From Acidiluteibacter ferrifornacis (lineage in GTDB: Bacteria; Bacteroidota; Bacteroidia; Flavobacteriales_E; Vicingaceae), in NCBI RefSeq assembly GCF_009909615.1, contig NZ_WWNE01000018.1, positions 7,393 to 71,392 of the forward strand: a stretch of 64,000 bases of DNA, written 5' to 3'. Below the pieces are notes generated by a model, which saw only the letters and a program-made list of their open reading frames with translations, did no database searches and was not told where the DNA came from. A program made the position numbers and the translations under genes. This document shows, piece by piece, positions 17,325 through 26,333 of the stretch; the stretch's first letter is position 1; each line of letters begins with the position of its first letter.

Positions 17325-17625
17325 TTCAGTAGTTCATAAAGCAAATAAACTATCCGAGGATAACTGTATTGCTTTCTTGGAGCCCCAAAATTAGAGATTA
17401 AATAACGAGAATTATGAGAATGCTTAGAAAATATATGTATATACATCTATTTTTTTAGTTTTTTAAGAACCTACCAACTCAAGCGCTCAATTGTTATTTA
17501 AATTGTTGGTGTGATCATCTTTATGAATATAAAAGAGATAGATAATCATTCATAGTAACGATATGTTTATAAGGATGATATTTTTGGCAGAAGTATTTTT
17601 TTAGACTGCTGTTTTGGTAGATTAC
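17325..17625. other. Intergenic region without a recognised gene
   Basis: About 300 bp, very AT-rich, between the MFS start and the cytochrome gene's stop. It holds the presumed MFS promoter and otherwise no hairpin with a T tract, RNA gene or repeat that I could recognise. Confidence 0.5.
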
Positions 17626-18639
17626 TTACTTCGCTTCTTGTTCTATATAAGCTCTTAAATCTTCTATCTGCTGTGGACTCATTCTTTCTTCAGGATAAAG
17701 TGGCATATATCTAGGTTTTCCTTTGTCTGCATAAGTGCCATGAACTACAATGTCATAAATGTTATAATAACTGTTTTTGTCCAAGTTTCTTTTGAATTTT
17801 TGGAATGTCACCTTTGCATTGTCCAGAAGAATTGGGGAAACTCCTCCGGCTTGATGGCAAGCCTGACAACTTAATTCATATAGCCTTTTTCCATTCGTCG
17901 GGTCACCAACTAAACCAGAATATCCTTCAATTTTATTAGTTGGATTTTTCGGAAAGGTGGCAGGGCTTTTTAGTGCGTATTTAGATTTTAATAGTTTGAT
18001 TTTATCTTCTTTTTTCCCTTCTGACTGCAATTTATTCAACTCTTCATCGGTTAGATTTAAATCTCCAATGGTTAACTGAATAGATGCATAATACGCCAAT
18101 ATGGCTTCTAATTCCCAATCTTCTAAATAGCGACCAGAGGAACAAACTTTAGCACATAACTGTGTGGCCTCTTCTAAACTTTTGTTGGCAGGAATAACTA
18201 GGTCTCCATATTTCAATACATAATCATCGTTGTACCAACTTTCTCGGTTATACATTCCCCAGAAGGTAGTTGCAGGTAGAAATTTTAGATTGTTTTTTTC
18301 TGCATGTAATAATCGCGCTTGTGGATCAAATTGAGTAATGTTCGGATCTTCTTGTACTTGATTGTGGCAGCTTGTACAAGCAAAATACTTACTGATAAAA
18401 GGAGACATCTTTCCATCAGGCCCAACAGTTCGTCCATTAAACACTAATTCTTTTCCTCTCTCTATTTGCTCCTTAGCAGCATTGGGACGGTAATGAGATT
18501 TAGGAGAATCGTTTAACTCTATGAGCACATCACTTAATTTTCTATCCTTAGAAAGGTTTATTTTAGAAAAATTGAAACCCATCCAGCTGAATGATAAGAA
18601 GGATACCAATACTATCGCAACTGATTTTAAGTTTTTCAT
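17626..18639 (-). CDS. Diheme c-type cytochrome
   Basis: 337 residues. An N-terminal hydrophobic segment (7-22) exports it. Two heme sites: CTSCH at 88-92 and CQACH at 258-262, each in its own cytochrome c domain joined by a lysine-rich linker (200-225). Met residues toward the end of the second domain (RYMPLYPEERMSPQQIEDL) are probable axial ligands. An extra cysteine pair at 162 and 166 (LCAKVC) may form a disulfide. Periplasmic electron carrier or redox enzyme subunit. It follows the DUF5777 barrel by 1 bp, so co-transcription is likely. Confidence 0.9.
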   Translation of the reverse strand: MKNLKSVAIVLVSFLSFSWMGFNFSKINLSKDRKLSDVLIELNDSPKSHYRPNAAKEQIERGKELVFNGRTVGPDGKMSPFISKYFACTSCHNQVQEDPNITQFDPQARLLHAEKNNLKFLPATTFWGMYNRESWYNDDYVLKYGDLVIPANKSLEEATQLCAKVCSSGRYLEDWELEAILAYYASIQLTIGDLNLTDEELNKLQSEGKKEDKIKLLKSKYALKSPATFPKNPTNKIEGYSGLVGDPTNGKRLYELSCQACHQAGGVSPILLDNAKVTFQKFKRNLDKNSYYNIYDIVVHGTYADKGKPRYMPLYPEERMSPQQIEDLRAYIEQEAK

Positions 18640-18640
18640 C

Positions 18641-19495
18641 TTACTTATACTTTTTACCTTTCAATTGAAAATCCCTGCTGATGTTGAATCCAAAGTAGAC
18701 ATCTCCTTCGAAAAAATCCTGACGAGTTTCAGAAATAAAAAATTTGTCGATCATACCTTGAGAGTTGGAGACATGTAGTTGGAAAACATGACTTTTGGTT
18801 TGAATATCAAATCCCAAAGAAAGGGAGTTTGTGAACTGATCGCCCAACTGGTCAGGTAAAACATAATAGTATTCTGCTTGGAAAGAAATAATTTTCGATA
18901 GTTGATACCTGGTGGCAGCTCCAATAGCAAACAGGTCGTTTTTTTCAGCTTTTGTGTCTACTAGGTTTTTATGGATGAAAGTGGGCATTATTTGAGCAGA
19001 GAACGCATCACAAAATTTTCGAGCAATCATCAATTGGTGCCCATAAGTCATCCGATTAGCTATGTCGTATTCTTCGCCGGGATTATCTGGGAAATCAGCA
19101 GTTCTGATTGCAAAATTACTTTGCCATGTCATGGTTATTGGCATTTCTCTGGCTCCGACAGATTGCCTTAATAATTTGTATTTGGCAAAGCCATCTACCG
19201 TCTTCTCAAAAGAGCTTCTTCCTATTCCTATTGTAAATCGGTCCGTAACACCATAATCCAGTCCTAATCGAATACTAGCTTCATCTAAACCGAAAAAATT
19301 ATTGATTCCTTGAGATATTAATCCAAAACGATGAGAAATAATAAATTTCAACTGTCCTTCCTCGTTTGTCTCTACTGATTGTCCGTTGACAATTCGCGTA
19401 TCTTTAAATGTTTCACTACTGTATTCTGTTGTTTCTTGAGCAATCAACGAAGTGCCACAAAGCAAAAGAAGTATTCCAAAGCCAAAATTTTTCAT
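18641..19495 (-). CDS. DUF5777 family outer-membrane beta-barrel protein
   Basis: 284 residues, signal peptide ending near SLIAQ. The DUF5777 core is recognisable: LKFIISHRFGLISQGINNFFGLDEASIRLGLDYGVTDRFTIGIGRS, followed by repeated strand pairs ending DVYFGFNISRDFQLKGK. In my experience the family accompanies cytochrome c and YceI-like genes in Bacteroidota; its cargo is unknown. It sits 1 bp upstream of the diheme cytochrome and 6 bp downstream of a heme-binding lipoprotein, which suggests a heme-linked outer-membrane unit. Confidence 0.88.
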   Translation of the reverse strand: MKNFGFGILLLLCGTSLIAQETTEYSSETFKDTRIVNGQSVETNEEGQLKFIISHRFGLISQGINNFFGLDEASIRLGLDYGVTDRFTIGIGRSSFEKTVDGFAKYKLLRQSVGAREMPITMTWQSNFAIRTADFPDNPGEEYDIANRMTYGHQLMIARKFCDAFSAQIMPTFIHKNLVDTKAEKNDLFAIGAATRYQLSKIISFQAEYYYVLPDQLGDQFTNSLSLGFDIQTKSHVFQLHVSNSQGMIDKFFISETRQDFFEGDVYFGFNISRDFQLKGKKYK

Positions 19496-19501
19496 CTTTT
19501 A

Positions 19502-19870
19502 TTAATTATTTGGTGCACCTGCATTTAACCACGACTCTATTTTCTTGATTTCACAATCTGGAAGAGGACCACTAGCAGGCATATCTTTCTTAATCACAAC
19601 ACGTTCTCTAATTTTATCACCGTTATCAATTTTATCTTTAATTCCTTGATAACTTGTAAAATCTCCTTCACTAAAACCACTAACATGACAGCCTGATATT
19701 GCACAATTAGCTGCAATTATGGGATTGATGTCGATACTAAATGACATGGAATCAGTAATGCAAACTTCTGAAGTGTCTTTTGGAAATAATTCTTCTTTAT
19801 TTTCAGATTCGCACGAATTAAACAAGATGGGAAGAGTGATGCCTACCAATATAATGAATTTTGATCGCAT
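19502..19870 (-). CDS. Cytochrome c-like lipoprotein with CX4CH heme motif
   Basis: 122 residues. Lipobox LFNSC (Cys20) makes it a lipoprotein. The heme motif is NCAISGCH (Cys56 to Cys61, His62), with four residues between the cysteines rather than two. DMPASGPLPDCEIKKIESWLNAGAPNN supplies the likely axial Met97 and the typical C-terminal helix of small Bacteroidota cytochrome-like domains. It is the first gene of a three-gene unit with the DUF5777 barrel and the diheme cytochrome, and lies about 90 bp downstream of hemA. Confidence 0.8.
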   Translation of the reverse strand: MRSKFIILVGITLPILFNSCESENKEELFPKDTSEVCITDSMSFSIDINPIIAANCAISGCHVSGFSEGDFTSYQGIKDKIDNGDKIRERVVIKKDMPASGPLPDCEIKKIESWLNAGAPNN

Positions 19871-19962
19871 ATATTATTGTGTTACCTAGGTTTTAATACG
19901 TATATATTAGGGAAAGATAATAAAAAAAGTGAAGGGTCAATTGTTACTATTATTGGAATTCA

Positions 19963-21219
19963 TTAATTTGTCTCTTTTACGGTTTTTTTTTCAAGATTAA
20001 ATAAGTCACTTAATGTTTGTGATATTTGTGAAGCTTCTTCTCTCATGCAAATGGCTTTTAGGTGAAGTACTGGCAATTTTATGATTTTTTGAACTAAATT
20101 TTTGGTAGCAATTTCCAACAATTCAGCTTGACTGTTTTCTATTCCTTTTAGGTGGCGTCCTACTTCTTTTTGTCTCATTTCTTCAAGTGCTGCCTTTAAT
20201 TGTTTTACTACTGGAGAAAACTCCATTTCTTTTTGCCAATCTTTTAATTCATTGATAGATCGTTGGATAATGTAGTTAACTTCATCAATTTTACTTTGTC
20301 TTTTTTGAAGTGTTTGTTCGGTTTGCTCTTTCAAATCATCTACGTTAGCGACGATTATTCCTTGATGACTTTTTAAATTCTGGTCAATACTTCGTGGTAC
20401 AGCTAAGTCGATGTATAATTGATGACGAACACTTTCACTTATAGATTTTTGATTGATTATGGGTTTTTCAGATCTAACAGCTGAAATAATTACCGAGGCA
20501 TTCTCTATAGCCGAGTTTAAAGATTCATAAGGTTGGAATTCAAACCCATATTTTTCAACTATCTTTCTTGCCTTTTCTGGTGAGCGATTAATGATTACAA
20601 TTTGACCATTATAATTTTTGAGATTTTCAGCAACTGTTTGTCCGATTTCACCCATACCAATGATTACTACTTTGGGTCTTCTAAATTGATAACCAAATTC
20701 TCTTGCTCTGCTGACTGCTGCAGATGCTAATGATGTATTTCCCTCTTTAAATTTAGTTTCATGCGTTACTCTTTTGTTGGTGTGAAAAATACTATGTAAT
20801 AATCGATGTAAAAAGGGTCCGGCAGTTTGTTCATCCGCAGAAAGCTGATAGGCCCTTTTTACTTGATTAATAATCTGCATATCTCCTAAAATCATTGAAT
20901 CTAAACCAAGAGAGACATTGTATAGGTGCTTAACTGCGTTCAATCCTTTATAAAGATTGAAGTGTTTAATAATCATTTCTCTGGGTAGTCTAACTTTTAG
21001 CGCCAGTAATCTATACACTTGATCTACTTTTTGTTTTGGGGCTGAGAAATATATTTCTGTCCGGTTACATGTAGCTAATATTAGTATGTCTTCAAGTCCT
21101 AGAAGAGATTTGAACTGATGAAGTAATCCTCTTACTTTTTCATCGTCAAATGAAAACAATTCTCGAAATTGGATGGAAGTATCTTTATAGGAAAGGGAGA
21201 GTGCGTTGAATTGTTTCAT
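19963..21219 (-). CDS. hemA: Glutamyl-tRNA reductase
   Basis: 418 residues, full length. First committed step of tetrapyrrole synthesis by the C5 route: reduces glutamyl-tRNA to glutamate-1-semialdehyde. Catalytic Cys51 lies in LATCNRTEIY. The substrate region RLLHSIFHTNKRVTHETK, the NADPH-binding VVIIGMGEIGQTVAENL and the C-terminal dimerisation helix are present. Cytosolic. It sits inside a block of heme proteins on the same strand, separated from the upstream globin-like gene by a terminator hairpin. Confidence 0.97.
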   Translation of the reverse strand: MKQFNALSLSYKDTSIQFRELFSFDDEKVRGLLHQFKSLLGLEDILILATCNRTEIYFSAPKQKVDQVYRLLALKVRLPREMIIKHFNLYKGLNAVKHLYNVSLGLDSMILGDMQIINQVKRAYQLSADEQTAGPFLHRLLHSIFHTNKRVTHETKFKEGNTSLASAAVSRAREFGYQFRRPKVVIIGMGEIGQTVAENLKNYNGQIVIINRSPEKARKIVEKYGFEFQPYESLNSAIENASVIISAVRSEKPIINQKSISESVRHQLYIDLAVPRSIDQNLKSHQGIIVANVDDLKEQTEQTLQKRQSKIDEVNYIIQRSINELKDWQKEMEFSPVVKQLKAALEEMRQKEVGRHLKGIENSQAELLEIATKNLVQKIIKLPVLHLKAICMREEASQISQTLSDLFNLEKKTVKETN

Positions 21220-21238
21220 AAGGTTAAGGGGGTTTAAA

Positions 21239-21265
21239 ATCCCTTAGCAGTTTGCTAAGGGATAA
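21239..21265 (-). terminator. Hairpin between globin-like gene and hemA
   Basis: ATCCCTTAGCA (21239-21249) and TGCTAAGGGAT (21253-21263) form an 11-bp perfect stem with a 3-nt loop. On the minus strand it is followed by TTTTAAA. It could end the globin-like transcript or attenuate read-through into hemA. Confidence 0.65.
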
Positions 21266-21277
21266 ATTAAGATTAGA

Positions 21278-21856
21278 TTATCTCTGTACTACTTGTGGTC
21301 TTAGCGTCTCCAATAGTGCACCAATTTCTCCAATAATCGGATCTGTTGGTGGAACACCATTTTGACCTGCACCGGTTACAACATCAGCAATAAATGCGTC
21401 CATAGCTGCATCGTCAGCTTTCTGAGCCATTCTTGAATACTTTGCAGGATCGTGAGCATCTGTCATATTTCTACCGTTGTAGGTGATAGTTTTAGATCCT
21501 GTTGCCGCACTAAAGAAGTTCGTTAAAGACATACTCAATGCTGTAAACCCAGAAAGGTCTCCTTGTCCAACTTCTCCTAAAAGGGTTGTAAAGTAAGGTT
21601 GCAGTAAAGTATCACCTGCAATCACAAATATGGTAGAATCTACCACAGATCTTAGTGTCAACTTTCCTTTCTCAATCATTACTCCGGCATTGTTAGGGTC
21701 TTCAACCATCTCGGTTCCGCCTAATTTTTCATAAATACTCTTTTCCGTTGGAGTCGGAGTAGGAGTTACTACTGTGTCGTCGTCATCGTCTTTACACGAT
21801 GCAAAACTGATGGATACTGCAAGCAATACCAACATTACTTTAAATGGATTTTTCAT
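21278..21856 (-). CDS. Globin-like lipoprotein (truncated-hemoglobin-related)
   Basis: 192 residues. Lipobox SFASC (Cys21), then an Asp-rich and Thr/Pro-rich linker. The remainder follows group 1 truncated hemoglobin order: SIYEKLGGTEMV (40-51, helix A/B region), VVDSTIFVIAGDTLLQPYF (71-89), LTNFFSAATG, TYNGRNMTDAH (125-135, His135 in the proximal-His position) and MDAFIADVVTGAGQNGVP. An insert at about 52-66 separates the first helices. If it binds heme it would do so outside the cytoplasm. Encoded just upstream of hemA. Confidence 0.65.
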   Translation of the reverse strand: MKNPFKVMLVLLAVSISFASCKDDDDDTVVTPTPTPTEKSIYEKLGGTEMVEDPNNAGVMIEKGKLTLRSVVDSTIFVIAGDTLLQPYFTTLLGEVGQGDLSGFTALSMSLTNFFSAATGSKTITYNGRNMTDAHDPAKYSRMAQKADDAAMDAFIADVVTGAGQNGVPPTDPIIGEIGALLETLRPQVVQR

Positions 21857-21888
21857 GATAATATAGTTTTAATGAATAAAAGTGATTA

Positions 21889-22332
21889 CTAGTTTTGAAA
21901 GATGTTTTGAAAGAAACTCCCCATCTTATAGGAGATAGAATTTTTATCAATGACAGGACAACTTGCAGCTAATTGCTCTTTAGAAGGAGTAAATAGGGCA
22001 GTGTTCAAACCTGTTTTTGTAGAAAAATTATTATAAATGCTCATTGCTGAGAATTCTTTTGGAAAGTAGGCAAATACTACAGTGCCGTGTTCTTTATTGA
22101 TAACCACTCTTTCCACTCCTTCTACAGATTTGAATGAATTGTTGATTTCTTTGACATGATTATCGGAAAGGGGTAATTCTTCATTGATGTCAATCCGACT
22201 CAACTGCCACCCCCGGGTTGGATTTTTCTCTGGCTCAGGCGTTACTAAATAGATATGAACGGCAAGAATAATTACCAATAGAGCGAATATAGAACCTATC
22301 CCGATTGCTATTTTTAAGAATGTCTTTTTCAT
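21889..22332 (-). CDS. Membrane-anchored protein with HMA-like fold
   Basis: 147 residues. One membrane helix (8-30), then a soluble domain. WQLSRIDINEELPLSDNHVKEINNSFKSVEGVERVVINKEHGTVVFAYFPKE has the strand-helix-strand spacing and the gapped VEGV..V.IN....V.V pattern of heavy-metal-associated domains, but the metal-binding CxxC is absent. A later AASCPVIDKNS holds the only cysteine. Function unknown; its position 33 bp upstream of the globin-like gene suggests the same transcript. Confidence 0.55.
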   Translation of the reverse strand: MKKTFLKIAIGIGSIFALLVIILAVHIYLVTPEPEKNPTRGWQLSRIDINEELPLSDNHVKEINNSFKSVEGVERVVINKEHGTVVFAYFPKEFSAMSIYNNFSTKTGLNTALFTPSKEQLAASCPVIDKNSISYKMGSFFQNIFQN

Positions 22333-22428
22333 GTTTCCTGTTTTATTGTTTCATCCAGTTACGAAGTAGTTTCAGTTTTGGATTGATTCAAACAGAAAAT
22401 AGGATAGCCTTCAATTTTTTTGAAAAAG

Positions 22429-22460
22429 AAAAGGCCTAAAGATTATTCTTTAGGCCTTTA
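22429..22460. terminator. Bidirectional-looking terminator
   Basis: AAAGGCCTAAAGA and TCTTTAGGCCTTT form a 13-bp perfect stem with a 4-nt loop. It is downstream of the 22481-24055 gene on the minus strand. Confidence 0.85.
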
Positions 22461-22480
22461 AATAGTTATTAATTGGGATT

Positions 22481-24055
22481 TTAATCTAGTGTGATTCTTC
22501 CCAGTGATAGTTTTTTGCCTTTCTGACCTACAATGTATATTTCATCACCAGACTCAAACTGCTTAGAGACTTTTGGACGCAACAAGGTGCCTACCTCTTT
22601 AGCATTAAACAATGCCGACTTCCGTTGCTTTCCATCTTCATTTACAGTTACTACTACTGCTACAGCCTTTTTTTGGCCGGTGAACGGTCTCATTTTGGAT
22701 CTTTCGTTAATAGCTAAGTTTTTAATATTGTCGTTGAAGATAAAAAAAGCTTTATCATCATTTAAGCCTAACACGTATGAGGAGAACATAGAGGTAGACG
22801 ATTTTTGATATTTTGGAATTTTAATATTTTCAACAATTTGACCTTCTGGATTTACAAAGACCATAATGATATCATTGTCATAATAAGTATAAGTGGTTCT
22901 CATATGACCATTTGCATCCGTGTAGGTGTTTACAACTACATAGCTTTGTTCAGCTATAAAAGTAATGCTACCATCATTTGCAATGGTTAGATTTCTTAAT
23001 TCATAATTAACTAAACCTACATCCTTTCCTTTTTCTGCCTTTTTTTCGGTTTTTTTCTCGTGTTTCTCGGACATCCCTTCCGTGATAAAGTTTAGCGGAA
23101 ATTCTTTAAAGCTACTAGCTTCCACTTGCTGAGTATTTCCATCAATTCGTAAATAAAAAGTCCCACTAACCTTGTAAATATCTTTACCATATAACCCTCC
23201 AACTATGATATCATCATTCTCTGTTAGTGATAACGTCATCTGATCTATGTATTTATCTTTAATGATAAGCGGATACTGAACGATTTCTTCTCCTAAATCC
23301 GTGTATGCATAAAGCTGAAACTCTTGTTTATTGCTAGATCTAACTCGCTTTTCAGGGATGACATTTCCTAAAACAAATACATTCCCATTATTACTGATTT
23401 CCATTTTCTTCAGGACGAAATTATCATCAGGAAACTCTAGTTCATCTAATTTTTCCCAAAGCAATTTGAAATCTTTATCGAATACTTTAATTCCTACTCG
23501 CTGCTTACTGTATTTTCCTTCTCTAGGATTGATGTAGTTTACTAAAATATACTCATCATTCTTAGAAACCGCCACATTAAAATTTCCTCTATTTCGTCTT
23601 CCATTATTTCCAAAATCAATTTGAGCTAACTGAGTCGTTTTAGACTTTAGCGTCATTGATTTTTTATCAATTTCTTGAACGTATAAAGTTTTTTTATCTG
23701 TTTTTTTATCGGTTACATAAGTGAAAGCATATAAGTTTTCTCCCAATTGCGTGACTTGTTCTAGAGATTTATTGGAGATATTCTCATCCAATTTGATGAT
23801 GGAAGACTTTCTTAGCTTCATCGTTTTATTGTCATAAGCCAATAATTCAATTTTAGTTGCATCTCCACGACTCGCATATTCTTGTAAAGCATAGATATTC
23901 TCGGAGTCTTTACCGACTATCCCTTCGAAAGTACTTTGTTTTGTACTTTTTATTTCAGGACCCCACACGGTTTTTAAATTCGAAATATTGACTTGAGAAA
24001 TCGCGGCGAAATGGAAAGAAAACCCTATTAGGGCTAGAGAAAGTAATTTTTTCAT
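22481..24055 (-). CDS. Secreted protein of unknown function, possible beta-propeller
   Basis: 524 residues with a signal peptide ending AAISQ. Mature sequence has repeated beta segments with polar turns (ENIYALQEYASRG, LYAFTYVTDKK, EYILVNYINPREGKY, NGNVFVLGNVIPEKR, DDIIVGGLYGKD, FIFNDNIKNLA), which looks like a multi-bladed propeller. A lysine/glutamate-rich loop (SEKHEKKTEKKAEKGKD) lies near the middle. No sorting domain or lipobox. Single gene; no neighbour indicates its role. Confidence 0.7.
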   Translation of the reverse strand: MKKLLSLALIGFSFHFAAISQVNISNLKTVWGPEIKSTKQSTFEGIVGKDSENIYALQEYASRGDATKIELLAYDNKTMKLRKSSIIKLDENISNKSLEQVTQLGENLYAFTYVTDKKTDKKTLYVQEIDKKSMTLKSKTTQLAQIDFGNNGRRNRGNFNVAVSKNDEYILVNYINPREGKYSKQRVGIKVFDKDFKLLWEKLDELEFPDDNFVLKKMEISNNGNVFVLGNVIPEKRVRSSNKQEFQLYAYTDLGEEIVQYPLIIKDKYIDQMTLSLTENDDIIVGGLYGKDIYKVSGTFYLRIDGNTQQVEASSFKEFPLNFITEGMSEKHEKKTEKKAEKGKDVGLVNYELRNLTIANDGSITFIAEQSYVVVNTYTDANGHMRTTYTYYDNDIIMVFVNPEGQIVENIKIPKYQKSSTSMFSSYVLGLNDDKAFFIFNDNIKNLAINERSKMRPFTGQKKAVAVVVTVNEDGKQRKSALFNAKEVGTLLRPKVSKQFESGDEIYIVGQKGKKLSLGRITLD

Positions 24056-24256
24056 TTTTAGGTTTTTGGTTTGAATTTCAATGATAATTAAAAAAGTGTT
24101 AAAAACTACTCTTTTAAGAAATAAGTAGAATGACTTAGAGTAAAGTAATAGAGAATGGCAAGGTGGGATTCAAGTCATTCGAGATGGTTTGATTTAAGGT
24201 TTTATTGCTTGTTGAGTTTAAGTCGTTATATTTACAAGGAACCTAAAACTTTTTTC

Positions 24257-24721
24257 ATGATACGATACTTTAGAATTTCAATGGTAGTGCTAATAGTTTT
24301 GAGCTATGCAAAGGCATATGGTCAGAATAATTATCTTCTAGGAGGTTTACAAGTCAATAATATATTAGACAATAGTACCTATCCTTCTGATATTGGATTT
24401 CATTACGCCAGTCAAGTTTCTTTAGGTGCTCAAGTTCCATTGTTTGTTAATCCAATAACCTCCAAAGAGCAGTTTTCTTTAGAGATGGGAATTGGGAAAT
24501 TGGTGAATTCTATGTATTTCAAAAGCACTAAAAATATGGGTAGTGGTGGAGTGGTAGAAGGATTTTTGATTGAAGCGGAGCCTATATTAAACATTTATGA
24601 GAATAAATCAAAAACCTTATTTTTTCAAGCCAGCGTTAATAATGTCTTGTATATATTTCCCAAATATGAATCTGGTAGCGGTACATTAAGTTTGGACTCC
24701 AATGAATTGATAATGAGTTAA
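24257..24721 (+). CDS. Secreted hypothetical protein
   Basis: 154 residues. The ATG at 24257 is chosen because it begins a signal peptide (MIRYFRISMVVLIVLSYAKAYGQ); an upstream ATG gives a non-secreted extension. The mature part has glycine-rich beta segments (YLLGGLQVNNIL, IGFHYASQVSLGAQVPLFV, FSLEMGIGKLV, KTLFFQASVNNVLYIFP), so a small or truncated outer-membrane barrel is possible. It ends without a terminal aromatic residue. Lone rightward gene between two leftward units. Confidence 0.6.
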   Translation: MIRYFRISMVVLIVLSYAKAYGQNNYLLGGLQVNNILDNSTYPSDIGFHYASQVSLGAQVPLFVNPITSKEQFSLEMGIGKLVNSMYFKSTKNMGSGGVVEGFLIEAEPILNIYENKSKTLFFQASVNNVLYIFPKYESGSGTLSLDSNELIMS

Positions 24722-24742
24722 ATAATTCGAATTATAGCAAAA

Positions 24743-24770
24743 TGCCCAACCTCTAAAAAGAAGTTGGGCT
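24743..24770. terminator. Hairpin terminator between convergent genes
   Basis: GCCCAAC (24744-24750) pairs with GTTGGGC (24763-24769), between the secreted-protein gene and the convergent lepB. Confidence 0.6.
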
Positions 24771-24796
24771 TACATAACATAATATCATAAATTGAA

Positions 24797-26329
24797 TTAC
24801 TCTTCGCCTTTTATAAGTGTAAATAGTCTATCCCATCTAACCTTATCAAGCCCTGTTCGGTTTGGGTCTAATGATAACCACACAAAAACAGCTTTCCCTA
24901 CGATATGATCTTCTGGCACAAAGCCCCAAAAACGACTATCTTGAGAGTTATGCCTGTTGTCTCCCATCATCCAATAGTAGTCCATTTTAAAGGTGTAAGT
25001 ATTTGAAAGACTACCATTAATATAGATTTCTTTTCCTTTTATCTGAAGGTCGTTACCCTCATAAACCTGAATGATTCGTCTGTAAATGGGCAAATTCTGT
25101 ACAGTTAATTCAACAGTCTCTCCTGCTTTAGGAATTGTCAACGGACCAAAATTATCTTCCGTCCAATCATAACCTTTTGCATTGGGATAAATTAAATTCT
25201 TACCATATTTCCCATCTGAATAGTATCCTTTTGGTTTGTTGATCGGCTCTACTTGTTTTACATGTGGTAGAGCTTCAATGCGTGCTTTATTTTCATCAGT
25301 CAATAGCATAAAATAAAGGCCTGGTCCATCCATTCGGTATTCAGTAATCTCCCAATCGAGCAGTTGTTTTGGAGCAAACCCGGTTCCATCCGTTTTAACT
25401 AAATAACTAAATTGAACGCCAAATGCCTGATATGCTTCTTTATCGTTTACAAATAATTGAGTGTTTCTCACTTCAATTTTATCACCTGGGATACCAACAC
25501 ATCTTTTGATATAATTCTCTCGTTTATCCACAGGTCTGGCCACGATGTCAAATTGTTGTTCCAAGGTTTGTCTGCCATAATCTCTTTCCAACTGATAAAA
25601 TGTTCGATCTTGGTGTTGAACTACAACTGTGTCCCCTGCAGGAAAGTTAAAAACTACAGCATCATTTCGCTCCACTTTTCCAAATTCAAATACTCTGTGA
25701 TAAGGGAATTTAATCCATTCTAGATATGATTTAGTTTTCTCAGTTCCAGGCATGGTATGGTGGGCAAAAGGGAAAAAGATAGGGGTATTCGGAACTCTTG
25801 AGCCATAGCTTACTTTACTTACGAACAAGAAATCACCCACCAAAAGTGACTTTTCCATAGAAGACGTCGGAATGGTAAAAGCTTCGATGTAAAATGCACG
25901 AATTATTGTAGCTAAAATCACTGCAAAACTAATGGCATCTGCCCATTCTCGGCTTTTAGGTTTTGTCCAACGATGAACCACTTCATGTCCTCGCCATTTG
26001 TATTCTTCTTTACTTCCTAAAAGGTATAAATAGATGGGTGCACCCACTACCATTGCTACGTGCTTTTGAAATTCAAAAATTCCAAACCGCTTCAATAGCT
26101 CTGTAATAATACCTATCCAAATGATGAAGCCAACAAATGGAATGTAGTAAACAATCACCCACCACCAAGGCTTTTCCACCAACTTAATTGCGAGATAAGT
26201 ACCATAGAAAGGAACCAAGGCTTTCCATGGCTCTAATCCTGCCTTTTTGAAAACCAAGTATAAACCAACGTGGCTGGCTAGAAAATAAATTATGGCTAAA
26301 ATAGTAGCCAACTCAATGCTTATCAACAT
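24797..26329 (-). CDS. lepB: Signal peptidase I (long Bacteroidota form)
   Basis: 510 residues, about twice the E. coli-type catalytic core, as usual in this phylum. An N-terminal bundle of four or so membrane helices (1-105, DUF5684-like) precedes the conventional anchor (133-150). The catalytic serine is Ser157 in PTSSMEKSLL and the general-base lysine is Lys275 in YIKRCVGIPGDK. GDNRHNSQDSRFWG supplies the conserved C-terminal box. A large insert lies between the Lys box and that box. It cleaves signal peptides of exported proteins; downstream of dapB by 4 bp. Confidence 0.96.
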   Translation of the reverse strand: MLISIELATILAIIYFLASHVGLYLVFKKAGLEPWKALVPFYGTYLAIKLVEKPWWWVIVYYIPFVGFIIWIGIITELLKRFGIFEFQKHVAMVVGAPIYLYLLGSKEEYKWRGHEVVHRWTKPKSREWADAISFAVILATIIRAFYIEAFTIPTSSMEKSLLVGDFLFVSKVSYGSRVPNTPIFFPFAHHTMPGTEKTKSYLEWIKFPYHRVFEFGKVERNDAVVFNFPAGDTVVVQHQDRTFYQLERDYGRQTLEQQFDIVARPVDKRENYIKRCVGIPGDKIEVRNTQLFVNDKEAYQAFGVQFSYLVKTDGTGFAPKQLLDWEITEYRMDGPGLYFMLLTDENKARIEALPHVKQVEPINKPKGYYSDGKYGKNLIYPNAKGYDWTEDNFGPLTIPKAGETVELTVQNLPIYRRIIQVYEGNDLQIKGKEIYINGSLSNTYTFKMDYYWMMGDNRHNSQDSRFWGFVPEDHIVGKAVFVWLSLDPNRTGLDKVRWDRLFTLIKGEE

Positions 26330-26333
26330 AATA

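Noticed and set aside
22429-22460. Palindrome that could be a transcription-factor site
   Set aside because: Perfect stem, short loop and A/T-rich flanks right after a stop codon are better explained as a terminator.
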